Assembly (NCBI RefSeq): GCF_003633895.1
Contig: NZ_RBID01000016.1
Span: 62,001-126,000 of the forward strand
Source of the DNA: Vogesella indigofera
GTDB taxonomy: Bacteria; Pseudomonadota; Gammaproteobacteria; Burkholderiales; Chromobacteriaceae
Direction of reading: 5' to 3'
DNA: 64,000 bases
Each line of letters opens with the position of its first letter. Within the stretch, counting starts at the first letter, position 1. The notes below the pieces were generated by a model that was given only the letters and a program-made list of their open reading frames with translations, ran no database searches and was not told where the DNA came from. Both the position numbers and the translations under genes were made by a program. Below are positions 45,760-61,807 of the stretch, piece after piece.

Positions 45760-46884
45760 ATGGTTGATGCTGCAAAGCAGTCTGCTAGCGAAAAGCCTTA
45801 TTTGTCGATTGCCAATATCGTCAAGAAATTCGGGGACACCACCGCTGTCGACGGCGTGACACTGGACATCCAGCGCAAGGAAATCTTTGCCCTGCTCGGC
45901 AGCTCCGGCTGCGGCAAGTCCACCCTGCTGCGCATGCTGGCGGGCATGGAACGGCCCACTGCCGGCCAGATCATTCTCGACGGCCAGGACATCACCAAGC
46001 TGGCGCCGTACGACCGCCCGATCAACATGATGTTCCAGAGCTACGCGCTGTTCCCGCACATGTCGGTGGCGGACAACATCGCCTTCGGCCTGAAGCAGGA
46101 CAAGATGCCCAAGGGTGAGATCGACGCCCGCGTGGCGGAGATGCTGGATCTGGTGCAGATGCGCAAGTACGCCAACCGCAAGCCGTACCAGCTGTCCGGC
46201 GGCCAGCAGCAGCGTGTCGCGCTGGCACGCAGCCTGGCCAAGCGTCCGAAGCTGCTGCTGCTGGACGAGCCGCTGGGTGCGCTGGACAAGAAGCTGCGCC
46301 AGCAGACGCAGCTGGAGCTGGTCAACACCCTGGAGAGCGTCGGCGTGACCTGCATCATGGTGACCCATGACCAGGAAGAGGCGATGACCATGGCCACCCG
46401 CATCGGCATCATGAGCGAAGGCCAGCTGCTGCAGGTGGGTACCCCGGCAGAAATCTACGACTACCCCAACTGTCGCTTCACCGCCGAATTCATCGGCGAC
46501 ACCAACCTGTTCACCGGCCCGGTGGTGGTCGACGAGCCGGACCGGGTCGAGATCGAGGCCGAAGAGCTGGGCGGGCGCATCTGGATCGACCACGGCATCA
46601 CCGGCCCGAAAGGCATGCAGGTGTGGGCCAGCATCCGGCCGGAAGACGTGCGCGTCGACCGTGACCCGGTGGCTGCCGGCCCCAACGCCGCCAAGGGCTC
46701 GGTGGCGGAAATCGCCTACTTCGGCAGCTATTCCGTCTATCACGTCAAGCTCGGCAGCGGCAAGGTGCTCAAGGCGATGGTGCCGGTCAACCGCTGGCAC
46801 GAGGCCAACCTGGAGCCGCCGACCTGGGGCGATCAGGTCTACGTCAGCTGGCGCGCCGACATGCCGGTTGTGCTCACCCGCTAA
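45760..46884 (+). CDS. potG: Putrescine/spermidine ABC transporter ATPase
   Basis: A 374-aa ABC ATPase. Walker [10 protein letters not shown] at 47-55, signature [16 protein letters not shown], Walker [13 protein letters not shown], and the C-terminal TOBE domain (about 280-370). With PotH and PotI it imports putrescine. Start ATG 45760 follows AGGGGA. The usual order potFGHI lacks potF: no periplasmic binding protein gene is near, so it must be elsewhere. Confidence 0.93.
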   Translation: MVDAAKQSASEKPYLSIANIVKKFGDTTAVDGVTLDIQRKEIFALLGSSGCGKSTLLRMLAGMERPTAGQIILDGQDITKLAPYDRPINMMFQSYALFPHMSVADNIAFGLKQDKMPKGEIDARVAEMLDLVQMRKYANRKPYQLSGGQQQRVALARSLAKRPKLLLLDEPLGALDKKLRQQTQLELVNTLESVGVTCIMVTHDQEEAMTMATRIGIMSEGQLLQVGTPAEIYDYPNCRFTAEFIGDTNLFTGPVVVDEPDRVEIEAEELGGRIWIDHGITGPKGMQVWASIRPEDVRVDRDPVAAGPNAAKGSVAEIAYFGSYSVYHVKLGSGKVLKAMVPVNRWHEANLEPPTWGDQVYVSWRADMPVVLTR

Positions 46885-46895
46885 GGAGCTGTGAC

Positions 46896-47813
46896 ATGAA
46901 TATCCAGCGCCTCTTCAAGCGCCTCAAGCCCGGTCGCGGTGCGGTGATCTCGATCCCGTACTTCTGGCTGCTGCTGTTTTTCCTGGTGCCGTTCTTCATC
47001 GTGCTGAAGATCAGCTTCGCCGAGCAGGATCTCGCCATTCCACCGTTCACCAGCCTGATGAACCTGGAGGAGGGTGGGCTGCTGCACCTCACGCTCAACC
47101 TCGGCAACTTCGACTTCATCCTCAGCGATGACTTCTACGCCAAGACCTACCTGTCCTCGCTGCAAACCGCGCTGTTCACCACGCTGATGTGCCTGCTGCT
47201 GGGCTACCCGATCGCCTACGCCATCGCGCGTACCGATCCGGCGCGCCGCAACGTGCTGCTGATGCTGGTGATGCTGCCGTTCTGGACCTCATTCCTGCTG
47301 CGCGTCTACGCCTGGATGGGCCTGCTCAACGAAAACGGCCTCATCAACAGCTTCCTGCTGGGGATCGGCCTCATCGACGAGCCGTTGATGCTGTTCCACA
47401 ACGACTTCTCGCTGTATCTGGTGATGGTGTACGCCTACCTGCCGTTCATGATCCTGCCGCTATTCTCGCACCTGGTGAAAATGGACGGTCGCCTGCTGGA
47501 AGCGGCCAGCGATCTTGGCGCCGGCCCGATCAAGGCCTTTTTCACCATCACCCTGCCGCTGTCCAAGAACGGCATCATCGCCGGTTCGATGATGGTGTTC
47601 ATCCCGGCGGTCGGCGAGTTCGTGATTCCGGAGCTGGTCGGTGGCCCGGATACGCTGATGATCGGCAAGGTGCTGTGGAACGAGTTCTTCGACAACAACA
47701 ACTGGCCGATGGCCGCCGCGGTGGCGACGGTGATGGTGCTGCTGCTGATCGTGCCGATCGCGTTCCTGCACCGCTTCGAAACCCGCCAGCTGGAAGGAAA
47801 AGGCAATGAATAA
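46896..47813 (+). CDS. potH: Putrescine ABC transporter permease
   Basis: A 305-aa inner-membrane permease with six helices. The BPD_transp EAA loop is at EAASDLGAGPIKAFFTITLPLSKNG. N-terminus RLFKRLKPGRGAVISIPYFWLLLFFLVPF. Overlaps potI by 8 bases, ribosome site GGAGCTG. Pairs with PotI. Confidence 0.94.
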   Translation: MNIQRLFKRLKPGRGAVISIPYFWLLLFFLVPFFIVLKISFAEQDLAIPPFTSLMNLEEGGLLHLTLNLGNFDFILSDDFYAKTYLSSLQTALFTTLMCLLLGYPIAYAIARTDPARRNVLLMLVMLPFWTSFLLRVYAWMGLLNENGLINSFLLGIGLIDEPLMLFHNDFSLYLVMVYAYLPFMILPLFSHLVKMDGRLLEAASDLGAGPIKAFFTITLPLSKNGIIAGSMMVFIPAVGEFVIPELVGGPDTLMIGKVLWNEFFDNNNWPMAAAVATVMVLLLIVPIAFLHRFETRQLEGKGNE

Positions 47814-48657
47814 TCAAAAACTGTCCCCCTTCCTCAAGGGTATGCTGCTGCTGGGGCTGCTGTTCCTGTACATCCCCATTGTCAGCCTGGTGGTGTACTC
47901 GTTCAACGACTCCAAGCTGGTGACGGTGTGGGGCGGCTTCTCCACCAAGTGGTACGCGTCGCTGTTCCAGAACGAGCAGATCATCTCGGCGGTGGAATTG
48001 TCGGTGCAGATCGCACTGGCCAGCGCCACCGCGGCGGTGACGCTGGGCACCATCGCCGGCTTCGTGCTGGCACGTTTCAAGCGCTTCCCGGGCAGCTCGC
48101 TGTTCGCCGGCATGATGACGGCGCCGATGGTGATGCCGGAGGTGATTACCGGCCTGTCGATGCTGCTGCTGTTCATCTCGATGCAGCAGCTGATCGGCGT
48201 GCCGGCCGAGCGCGGCTTCTTCACCATCTGGGTCGGCCATACCACGCTGTGCATGGCCTATGTGTCGGTGGTGGTGCGCTCGCGGCTGCTGGAAATCGAC
48301 CAGTCGCTGGAGGACGCGGCGATGGATCTGGGTGCGCGCCCGCTGAAGATCTTCTTCGTGATCACGCTGCCGCTGGTGGCGCAGGCGATTGCCTCCGGCT
48401 TCCTGCTGTCGGTGACGCTGTCGCTGGATGACCTGGTGATGACCGCCTTCCTGTCCGGCCCCGGCTCTACCACGCTGCCGCAGGTGATCTTCTCCAAGGT
48501 GCGTCTCGGCCTCAATCCGGAAATCAACGCGCTGGCGTCGATTACCGTGCTGGTGGTCGGTGTGCTGGTGATCGTCGCCAACTACATGATGCTGAATTCG
48601 CAACGCAAGCGCGAGCGGGCGCTGGCGGCGGCGATGCGCGAAAGCAGCGCCGGCTGA
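47806..48657 (+). CDS. potI: Putrescine ABC transporter permease
   Basis: A 283-aa permease, second of the pair. EAA loop LEDAAMDLGARPLKIFFVITLPL; helices as in PotC/PotI. Start overlaps the potH end by 8 bases (ribosome site GGAAGGAAAAGG inside potH). A terminator follows 30 bases after the stop. Confidence 0.94.
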   Translation: MNNQKLSPFLKGMLLLGLLFLYIPIVSLVVYSFNDSKLVTVWGGFSTKWYASLFQNEQIISAVELSVQIALASATAAVTLGTIAGFVLARFKRFPGSSLFAGMMTAPMVMPEVITGLSMLLLFISMQQLIGVPAERGFFTIWVGHTTLCMAYVSVVVRSRLLEIDQSLEDAAMDLGARPLKIFFVITLPLVAQAIASGFLLSVTLSLDDLVMTAFLSGPGSTTLPQVIFSKVRLGLNPEINALASITVLVVGVLVIVANYMMLNSQRKRERALAAAMRESSAG

Positions 48658-48686
48658 CCATGACGGGTGCCGCATGGCGCCCTCCG

Positions 48687-48719
48687 AACGGCGGAGTTGC
48701 GAGGCTCCGCCGTTTTTCT
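48687..48719 (+). terminator. Terminator after potI
   Basis: AACGGCGGAG and CTCCGCCGTT form a 10-bp stem with an 8-nt loop and a T-run. Confidence 0.85.
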
Positions 48720-48803
48720 TGCCCGACCTATCCTGCCGCTTGTCAAAAAAGGACTGATCTTGCCGTTTGCCCTGCCGTTTTCCTGACCACAAACGAGGAC
48801 TTT

Positions 48804-50105
48804 ATGCTCAATTACGCCCACCAGCCGCATGCCCCATCCTATTACGCCGCCACCGCCGTGCCGTGGGAGCCCGGGGCCGCGCTGCAGGGGCGGGTGGACT
48901 GCGACGTGTGCGTGATTGGCGGCGGCCTGACCGGGGTCTCCACCGCGCTCAATCTGGCCGAACGCGGCCTGCGTGTGGTGCTGCTGGAGGGCTCGCAGAT
49001 CGGCTTCGGCGCCTCCGGCCGCAACGGTGGCCAGGTCATCGCCGGCTACGCCTGCGAAATGGACACCATCCGCCAGCAGCTGGGCGACGAGCTGGCCAAG
49101 GCGTTCTGGCAGATGTCGCTGGAAGCGATCGACATCATCGAGCAGCGGGTGCAGCGGCACGGCATCGCCTGCGACTGGACGCGCGGCTACTGCACCGCCG
49201 CGGTGAAGCCGGCACACCTCGACGATCTGCTGGCGTGGCAGCACGAGGCGGAAAGCTTCTACGGCTATCGCCACTACACGCTGTGGGACAAGGAAACGTT
49301 GGCCGCCAACCTCGCCTCCGAGCGCTACCAGGGTGGCCTGTTCGACCCGCTGGCCGGGCATATCCATCCGCTGAACTACCTGCTGGGACTGGCCGCCGCC
49401 GCGCGTGCCGCCGGGGTGACGCTGCATGAAAACTCGCCGGTCACCAGCATCGATACCGGTATCGGCACTGGCGGGCGGCCGCGGGTGCGGACCGCACAGG
49501 GCGAGGTGCACTGTCGGCAGCTGGTGCTGGCCTGCAATGCCTTTGTCGGCCAGCTGGTGCCGGCGCTCAACCGCCGCATCATGCCGGTCGGCACCTATGT
49601 CATCGCCACCCAGCCGCTGGGCGAGGCGCGCGCGCGTGGCCTGATCGCCAACAATATGGCGGTGTGTGACACCAATTTCGTGCTCGACTACTACCGCCTG
49701 TCCGCCGACCAGCGCCTGCTGTTCGGCGGCAAGGTCAGCTACTCCGGACGCGAGCCGCGCGATCTGGCCGGCAGCATGCGCGCCGACATGCTGCGCGTGT
49801 TCCCGCAGCTGGCCGACGCGCGGATCGACTACGCCTGGGGCGGCTTCTGTGACATCACCATGAACCGGGCGCCGGACTTCGGCCGCCTTGCGGCCAACGT
49901 TTACTACGCGCAGGGCTTCTCCGGCCACGGCGTGGCCATCACCGGGCTGGCCGGCAAGGTGCTGGCCGAGGCGATCACCGGCGACGACCAGCGCCTGAAA
50001 CTGTTCGAGCGACTGCGCCATCGTCGCTTCCCCGGTGGCGAGCTGCTGCGTACCCCGGCGCTGGTGCTGGGCATGGCCTGGTACCGGCTGCAGGATCACT
50101 TCTGA
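48804..50105 (+). CDS. FAD-dependent oxidoreductase, PuuB-like (gamma-glutamylputrescine oxidase family)
   Basis: A 433-aa DAO-fold flavoprotein. FAD motif VIGGGLTGVSTALNLAERG at 38-56, GFGASGRNGGQV is the PuuB/OrdL signature, and YYAQGFSGHGVAITGLAGKVLAEA is the C-terminal FAD site. GAGGA precedes ATG 48804; the frame is open 48 codons upstream. Next to potGHI and speA it probably oxidises gamma-glutamylputrescine or a related polyamine; puuA/puuC/puuD are not in the window. A repeat copy is at 49888-49901. Confidence 0.88.
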   Translation: MLNYAHQPHAPSYYAATAVPWEPGAALQGRVDCDVCVIGGGLTGVSTALNLAERGLRVVLLEGSQIGFGASGRNGGQVIAGYACEMDTIRQQLGDELAKAFWQMSLEAIDIIEQRVQRHGIACDWTRGYCTAAVKPAHLDDLLAWQHEAESFYGYRHYTLWDKETLAANLASERYQGGLFDPLAGHIHPLNYLLGLAAAARAAGVTLHENSPVTSIDTGIGTGGRPRVRTAQGEVHCRQLVLACNAFVGQLVPALNRRIMPVGTYVIATQPLGEARARGLIANNMAVCDTNFVLDYYRLSADQRLLFGGKVSYSGREPRDLAGSMRADMLRVFPQLADARIDYAWGGFCDITMNRAPDFGRLAANVYYAQGFSGHGVAITGLAGKVLAEAITGDDQRLKLFERLRHRRFPGGELLRTPALVLGMAWYRLQDHF

Positions 50106-50464
50106 GCCGGTCGCCGGCGGCGCACGGCTTGCCGGCGCGCTGGCCGGGGCGGGTGCCTGCGCCGGCCAGCCGTCATTGCGCCGGTATTCGCGGGGCGCCC
50201 CGACTATATTGAGGCAACGGTGCCTTGTCCTCGCGCGGCGCGCCCTGAAACGGTGCGCCGGCGTTGCCATTTTTCATCATGTTGCAGTGCGACATCAGTC
50301 CGCGGCCGTGGTGTTGAATATCATGGACGCGCCGCGTGCTGAATGTCGTCGCCGCATGGCGGCGGAACGGTTAAAAAACATTCACATGACGCCGCTACAC
50401 TGGGCTGTCGGCAACAGGGGTGGCCGGTGTCGTGTTGATTAAAATGGACGGCCCAAAATTGTGC
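50106..50464. other. Gene-free DNA between puuB-like gene and the speA promoter
   Basis: About 360 bases with no supported gene. Small GC-rich hairpins are visible (for example CGCCGCATGGCGGCG near 50350) but no terminator of clear form after the oxidoreductase. Confidence 0.3.
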
Positions 50465-50492
50465 TTGTCACAGCGCGTGATGTTGCTAAAAT
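50465..50492 (+). promoter_or_regulatory. Sigma-70 promoter of speA
   Basis: TTGTCA (50465-50470) and TAAAAT (50487-50492), 16 bases apart, each one base from consensus. The start codon lies about 125 bases further; the leader holds a small hairpin (GCTTTC at 50556 with GAAAGC at 50569). Confidence 0.6.
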
Positions 50493-50622
50493 CCGCGCTC
50501 ATTTTGCGGCGATCAGCCGTTTATTGCGCGCTCCGACATCCCAGGCCCACATGAAGCTTTCTTAGCCCGAAAGCCGCGCACTAAGGAGCAGTTTTTCCAA
50601 ATTTTTAGCAGGAAATCCTTTC

Positions 50623-52503
<1,881 letters not shown>

Positions 52504-52551
52504 GCGCTGGCATCCGTCGCGCCGCTTGATGCGGTACACCGGTAGTGCACA

Positions 52552-52590
52552 AAAGGTTGGCCGCAAGCTTCACGCTTGCGGCCAATCTTT
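52552..52590. terminator. Inverted repeat pair working as a bidirectional terminator
   Basis: AAAGGTTGGCCGCAAGC (52552-52568) and GCTTGCGGCCAATCTTT (52574-52590) form a 17-bp stem, one G-T pair, with a 5-nt loop and a T-run. It uses the dispersed repeat motif and stands between convergent speA and nnrS. Confidence 0.9.
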
Positions 52591-52615
52591 TTTATGGCGT
52601 GAAGGTGCTGCCGCT

Positions 52616-53806
52616 CTAGCCCGGCTTGCCGTCGGCACGCTTTTTCGCCAGCAGTGGCAGGCCGAACCAGGCCCAGCCGAGCAGGCCCAGCAGCAGGCTC
52701 AGCGCCGCCAGCACATAGCCGCGCAGCGCGAACGTCGGCAGCAGGTCGGCGCTAACGCGCAGCAGCGCCACGCCGTGCAGCAGCAGGTACAGCCACCACA
52801 GCCCGCGGCTGGCCTGCAGCGGATGGCCGGCATGACCCAGCATCACCCGCGAGGCGAAGCCGACCAGCATGGTAATGAAGAAGCCGACCGTTACCGCGTG
52901 CAGCCCGGCCAGCGACGACACCAGGCCGAGATCGGCCAGCGTCAGCAGCAGGAAGGCCAGCGGCAGCCAGGCGAAGGCCAGGTGCAGCATGGCCAGCAGG
53001 GGCACGCTGCGGCTGCGCCACGACTGCCAGCGATAGAGGCAGGTAGCACTGAGGCCGCACAGCAGCAGGCTGGCCGGCCACAGCGGCAACTGGGCAATGG
53101 CGAGCGCGCCGTACAGCCAGCTGCCGCCCAGCAGTGCCAGCAGCAACCAGCGCGGCCGCCACACCTGATAGGGCGCAATCACGCTCTGGGTGAAGAACGG
53201 CAGCATGCGGTGGCTGACGGCGAGGAATACCGGCAGCAAAAAGCCCCACAGCGCCAGATTGCGCATCCACCACCACGCGGCTGCCACATCCGCCAGCAGC
53301 CAGTACAGCATCGCCAGCAGTCCGCCGCAGCCGGCCAGCAGCGCGGCGAGTACCGCTTGCGCGTGCAGGCGGTCGGTCACCGTGCTTTGACTCAGCAGTT
53401 GCTGCATGGTCTGCGCCAGCAGCGCCAGCGCCGCCAGCCACAGCAGTGCGGCGGCCGCCAGCCAGTAGTGCGAGCCCGGCAGTGCCGCCAGTGCGCAGAG
53501 CAGGGCGGCGAATAACAGCAGCGGGATCAGTACGCAGCGCCAGCGTGCCGGCGAGGTGGCGTTCAGCCAGCGCGGCGCCGCGGTCAGGATGAAGCCGGTC
53601 ATGAAAAACGGAAACAGGCCGTACAGCATCAGCGCCGCGTGCGCCTGCAGCGGGCTGAGCTCGTGGTGCAGGCTGGCGCCTTGCTGGCGCAGCAGCAATT
53701 CGCTGCTCCATACCGCCAGCAGCAGCAGGGCGGCGAGCAGGCCGGGCAAGAATGCCGCGCGATGGGGTGTGGCGGCCAACCTTTGTAGTAGGGGGTGGGT
53801 GGTCAT
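52616..53806 (-). CDS. nnrS: NnrS family heme-copper membrane protein
   Basis: A 396-aa inner-membrane protein with about 12 helices. NnrS proteins bind heme and copper and protect against nitrosative stress. Family stretches: ALMLYGLFPFFMTGFILTAAPRW, LAVSHRMLPFFTQSV, HAVTVGFFITMLVGFASRVMLGHAGHPL. Start MTTHPLLQRLA at 53806; the frame is open 44 codons upstream. An FNR/DNR-like site lies 59 bases upstream. No nor or nir genes are in the window. Confidence 0.92.
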   Translation of the reverse strand: MTTHPLLQRLAATPHRAAFLPGLLAALLLLAVWSSELLLRQQGASLHHELSPLQAHAALMLYGLFPFFMTGFILTAAPRWLNATSPARWRCVLIPLLLFAALLCALAALPGSHYWLAAAALLWLAALALLAQTMQQLLSQSTVTDRLHAQAVLAALLAGCGGLLAMLYWLLADVAAAWWWMRNLALWGFLLPVFLAVSHRMLPFFTQSVIAPYQVWRPRWLLLALLGGSWLYGALAIAQLPLWPASLLLCGLSATCLYRWQSWRSRSVPLLAMLHLAFAWLPLAFLLLTLADLGLVSSLAGLHAVTVGFFITMLVGFASRVMLGHAGHPLQASRGLWWLYLLLHGVALLRVSADLLPTFALRGYVLAALSLLLGLLGWAWFGLPLLAKKRADGKPG

Positions 53807-55361
<1,555 letters not shown>

Positions 55362-55475
55362 TTTCCGTTTCCGGAACCTAATCAAATCCGCATTCTGGGG
55401 AACTCCGCTGCCGCCACGGCAGCGGAGCGGGGCTTGCTGCGCCCGGTTCCGGAACGCCACGAGGGAGAAATAACC

Positions 55476-56516
55476 ATGTTGATCGTGCGTCCAGTACGCA
55501 TTTCCGATCTGCCAGTCATTGAAACAATGGCGGTGGACAGCGGGATTGGCGTCACCAGCTTGCCGAACAATCGGGAAAAGCTCTACGAAAAAATCCAGAC
55601 CTCGCTCGGCGCCTTCGAGCACGAGGCGGTAGCCGGTACCGGCCGCGAATACTATATGTTCGTGCTGGAAGACGACGGCCAGGTGGTCGGCACCGCGTCG
55701 ATCAGCGCCTCCGCCGGCTTTGAAGAGCCGTTCTACAGCTACCGCAGTGAAACCATGGTGCACGCCTCGCGCGCGCTGAAGGTGAACAACCGCATCCACG
55801 TGCTGAACATGTGCCACGACCTGACCGGCATGGTGCAGCTGTGCGGCTTCTACTGCATGCCGAATTTGTCGCTGCGCGCGCTGGAATTGCTGTCGCGTGC
55901 CCGACTCCTCTATATGGCCGCCGCGCGCGAACGTTTCGGTCGCCGCATCCTGGTCGAGATGCAGGGCATTCTCGACGCCAACGCGCAGTCGCCGTTCTGG
56001 GACGCCATCGGTCGCCGCTTCTTCAATATGGACTTCCCGCAGGTGGAGCAGGCCTTCGCCCAGCGCAGCAAGACCTTTATTGCCGAGCTGATGCCGACCT
56101 ACCCGATCTACGTGCCGCTGTTGCCGGATCAGGCGCAAAACGCCATCGGCCAGATTCACCCCGATTTCGAGCGTCCGTTCAACATCCTCAGCCGCGAAGG
56201 CTTCGAGGCCGACAACTACATCGACATCTTTGACGGCGGCGCGGTGCTGACCGCCGAGGTCGACCAGTTGTTCAGCATGCGCCAGCAGCTGCGGGCGCAG
56301 GTTGAAGTGGCACCTGTGCTGCCGGAAGGCGCCGAAGAGATGGTGATTTCCAACCATCGCAGCGACCAGTTCGCCCTGGCGCAGGCGCATGCCAGCCTGG
56401 TGGACGACGTGCTGTTCATCACACCGGATACCGCGCGCGCGCTGTCGCTCGCCAGTGGCCAGATCGCCTGTGTCGCGCCGCTATTGCAAGCAGAACAAGG
56501 GAGGGTTGCAGCATGA
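55476..56516 (+). CDS. aruF: Arginine/ornithine succinyltransferase, alpha subunit
   Basis: A 346-aa N-succinyltransferase subunit. MLIVRPVRISDLPVIETMA, then SIGVTSLP-like region and FYSYRSETMVHASRAL; same fold as AstA. The gene pair aruF-aruG is the Pseudomonas two-subunit form, where E. coli has one AstA. Start ATG 55476 after GGGAG. Stop overlaps the aruG start (ATGATG). Confidence 0.93.
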   Translation: MLIVRPVRISDLPVIETMAVDSGIGVTSLPNNREKLYEKIQTSLGAFEHEAVAGTGREYYMFVLEDDGQVVGTASISASAGFEEPFYSYRSETMVHASRALKVNNRIHVLNMCHDLTGMVQLCGFYCMPNLSLRALELLSRARLLYMAAARERFGRRILVEMQGILDANAQSPFWDAIGRRFFNMDFPQVEQAFAQRSKTFIAELMPTYPIYVPLLPDQAQNAIGQIHPDFERPFNILSREGFEADNYIDIFDGGAVLTAEVDQLFSMRQQLRAQVEVAPVLPEGAEEMVISNHRSDQFALAQAHASLVDDVLFITPDTARALSLASGQIACVAPLLQAEQGRVAA

Positions 56517-57547
56517 TGGTGATTCGCCCGGTCAAGGCGTCCGACCTGGACGGCCTGATGGAGCTGGCGCGCAGCGCCGGCGTGGGTTTGACCTCGTTGC
56601 CGGTGAACGAAGAGCGCCTCAGCGCCCGTATCGCCCGCTCCGAGAAAAGCTTCAGCGGCGAGGCCGATCTGGCCGAGCGCGGCTACGTGTTCGTGCTGGA
56701 AGACACCGCCAGCGGCCGTGTCGGCGGCATATGCGCGCTGGAAGCGGCGGTCGGCCTGAAAGAGCCTTGGTACAACTACCGTGTCGGCACCATCGTCCAC
56801 GCCTCGGAAGAGCTGGACGTCTACACCCGTCACGAAACGCTGTTCCTGTCCAACGATCACACCGGCTACTCCGAGCTGTGCACGCTGTTCCTGCACCCGG
56901 ATTTCCGCGTCAACAAGAACGGCGGCCTGCTGTCCAAGAGCCGCTTCCTGTTCCTGGCGCAGTTCCCGGAAATGTTCGGCAAGGTGGTGGTGGCGGAGAT
57001 GCGCGGTGTGTCCGACGCCGCCGGTAACTCGCCATTCTGGGAGGCGCTCGGCCGCCACTTCTTCTCGATGGAGTTCGCGCAGGCCGACTACCTGACCGGC
57101 GTCGGCCAGAAGGCTTTCGTCGCCGAGCTGATGCCGAAATTCCCGGTCTACATCGACTTCCTGCCGCAGGACGCGCAGGCGGTGATCGGCCAGACCCACG
57201 ACAACACCCGCCCGGCGGTGGCGATGTTGCACAGCGAAGGCTTCCGTTACGAAGGCTACGTCGACATTTTCGACGCCGGCCCGACGGTACAGGCCTACAC
57301 CCGCGACATCCGCGCGGTGCGCGACAGCCGCCTGCTTGCGGCCAACGTTGGCGACAGTGCGGATAGCGCGGCAACCGGTTTCTATCTGGTGTCCAACACC
57401 GGCTTTGACGGCTTCCGCGTGCTGCTGGCCGAGCTGGCACCGGGCGCGGACAGCGTCAAACTGAGCGCGGAACAGGCGGCAACACTGAATATCAAGCAGG
57501 GCGATGTGGTGCGCGTGGTGGCACTGTCGCCGAAGGAGACTGCATAA
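56513..57547 (+). CDS. aruG: Arginine N-succinyltransferase, beta subunit
   Basis: A 344-aa subunit, homologous to aruF and to E. coli AstA. MMVIRPVKASDLDGLMELARSAGVGLTSLPVNE; GFRYEGYVDIFDAGPT. First step of the pathway: arginine plus succinyl-CoA. The start overlaps the aruF stop. The dispersed repeat at 57336-57349 encodes LAANV. astD follows directly. Confidence 0.94.
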   Translation: MMVIRPVKASDLDGLMELARSAGVGLTSLPVNEERLSARIARSEKSFSGEADLAERGYVFVLEDTASGRVGGICALEAAVGLKEPWYNYRVGTIVHASEELDVYTRHETLFLSNDHTGYSELCTLFLHPDFRVNKNGGLLSKSRFLFLAQFPEMFGKVVVAEMRGVSDAAGNSPFWEALGRHFFSMEFAQADYLTGVGQKAFVAELMPKFPVYIDFLPQDAQAVIGQTHDNTRPAVAMLHSEGFRYEGYVDIFDAGPTVQAYTRDIRAVRDSRLLAANVGDSADSAATGFYLVSNTGFDGFRVLLAELAPGADSVKLSAEQAATLNIKQGDVVRVVALSPKETA

Positions 57548-60354
<2,807 letters not shown>

Positions 60355-60386
60355 TTAAACCCATCTGGAAAATGCATTTGCATATA

Positions 60387-60421
60387 GGCCATCTGCGATC
60401 ATGTCGCAGGTGGCTTTTTTG
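60387..60421 (+). terminator. Terminator after astB
   Basis: GCCATCTGCGA (60388-60398) and TCGCAGGTGGC (60404-60414) pair (one G-U), followed by TTTTTT. Confidence 0.9.
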
Positions 60422-60723
60422 TTGTGTGAGTGCAAAAGCAAATAAAATCGATTGTATCCATAATCGGTTTTTTGCTTTTGCGCGGATTTGGTGCATCGGC
60501 GGCGTATTTGTGATTCGAATTGAAACAAATTTGGTTCGTTTTCGAAAAGAAAGGAAAATTTTTAAAAATAATACGCGCGAAAAAGAACATCAAAAAAAGC
60601 CTTTGGTTGCAACGCAACATTGAATTGCGGCTAGTATTTTTTGCTGTTTTTTTTAATCAAATCAATGACTTGCATTGTGTTAAAAAAATCGCAAAAAAAC
60701 CTTAATTTCTCAAGTTTTTGCGA
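60422..60723. other. AT-rich gene-free region before livH
   Basis: About 300 bases of A/T-run-rich DNA, in strong contrast to the GC-rich surroundings; homopolymer runs of 7-8 A or T recur. Short frames here have no family character. AATCGCAAAAA (60687-60697) is exactly inverted at 60715-60725. Confidence 0.5.
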
Positions 60724-60753
60724 TTGACAGTCGATTGGATACGCTATCATAAT
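60724..60753 (+). promoter_or_regulatory. Sigma-70 promoter of livH
   Basis: TTGACA (60724-60729) and CATAAT (60748-60753), 18 bases apart, five of six at the -10. An 11-bp inverted repeat (60687-60697 with 60715-60725) overlaps the -35 by two bases and could be an operator. Confidence 0.65.
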
Positions 60754-60864
60754 CCGCTCGGCTTGTCGGACAGAAACCCAACTGCCGACCTTTGCACAGA
60801 AGACGGTAAAAGAGGGTAAACCCCGCATAAATCGTCGGGACAATCATCCTTAGGAGATCCCACC

Positions 60865-61794
60865 GTGGACATTTTTCTGCAACAGATCCTGAACGGCCTC
60901 GTGCTGGGCAGCATTTATGCCCTGATCGCACTTGGTTACACCATGGTGTACGGGATCATGGGCCTCATCAACTTCGCGCATGGCGAAGTCGTGATGTTTG
61001 GCGCCATGGTTACCATCACCGTTGTTACTTCCCTGATGAATGCCGGTGTCGGTCTGCCGGGTCCGATGCTGGTACTGATCGGCCTGCTGGTCGCCATTCC
61101 CGCCTGCATGCTGCTGGGCTACTCCATCGAGCGCGTAGCTTACCGCCCGCTGCGTGGCGCACCCAAGCTGGCACCGCTGATCACCGCGATCGGCCTGTCC
61201 ATCGTGCTGCAGCAGGTTGCCATCCTGATCTGGGGCCGTAACTACATCCCGTTCCCGGCCATCCTGGATCACGAAACCATCGAGATCTTCGGTGCCACCA
61301 TCACCAAGCTGCAACTGGGTATCGTTGCCCTGTGCCTGCTGCTGATGATCGGCCTGCTGGTCGTGGTCGAGAAGACCAAGCTGGGCCGAGCGATGCGCGC
61401 CACCAGCCAGAACCCGGCAGTTGCCAGCCTGATGGGTGTCAACGTCAATACCATCATCTCCGCGACCTTCGTGATGGGTTCGGCGCTGGGTGCCATCGCT
61501 GGTGTGATGGTTGCCACCAACTATGACCAGGCTCACTACTATATGGGCTTCATGATCGGCCTGAAGGCGTTTACCGCCGCGGTGCTGGGTGGTATCGGCA
61601 ACCTGGGTGGTGCCGTCGCCGGTGGCATCCTGCTGGGCATTATCGAAAGTCTGGGTGCCGGCTATATTGGTGACCTGACCGGTGGTTTCCTGGGTTCGCA
61701 CTATCAGGACATCTTTGCCTTCGCTGTGCTGATCGTCGTTCTGATCTTCCGTCCTTCTGGCCTGCTGGGCGAGAAAATGGCCGATCGCGCCTAA
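60865..61794 (+). CDS. livH: Branched-chain amino acid ABC transporter permease
   Basis: A 309-aa inner-membrane permease. Start GTG 60865 (MDIFLQQILNGLVLGSIYALIALGYTMVYGIMGLINFAHGE) after TAGGAGA. AALGGIGNLGGAVAGG-like loop (VLGGIGNLGGAVAGG). With LivM, LivG and LivF it imports leucine, isoleucine and valine; the LivK/J binding protein is not in the window. Ribosome site and spacing are strong. Confidence 0.95.
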   Translation: MDIFLQQILNGLVLGSIYALIALGYTMVYGIMGLINFAHGEVVMFGAMVTITVVTSLMNAGVGLPGPMLVLIGLLVAIPACMLLGYSIERVAYRPLRGAPKLAPLITAIGLSIVLQQVAILIWGRNYIPFPAILDHETIEIFGATITKLQLGIVALCLLLMIGLLVVVEKTKLGRAMRATSQNPAVASLMGVNVNTIISATFVMGSALGAIAGVMVATNYDQAHYYMGFMIGLKAFTAAVLGGIGNLGGAVAGGILLGIIESLGAGYIGDLTGGFLGSHYQDIFAFAVLIVVLIFRPSGLLGEKMADRA

Positions 61795-61807
61795 TAGGGA
61801 GAGACAA

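Noticed and set aside
60372-60705. Small open frames in the AT-rich region before livH
   Set aside because: Lys/Phe/Ile-rich peptides arising from A/T runs, no ribosome site and no domain.
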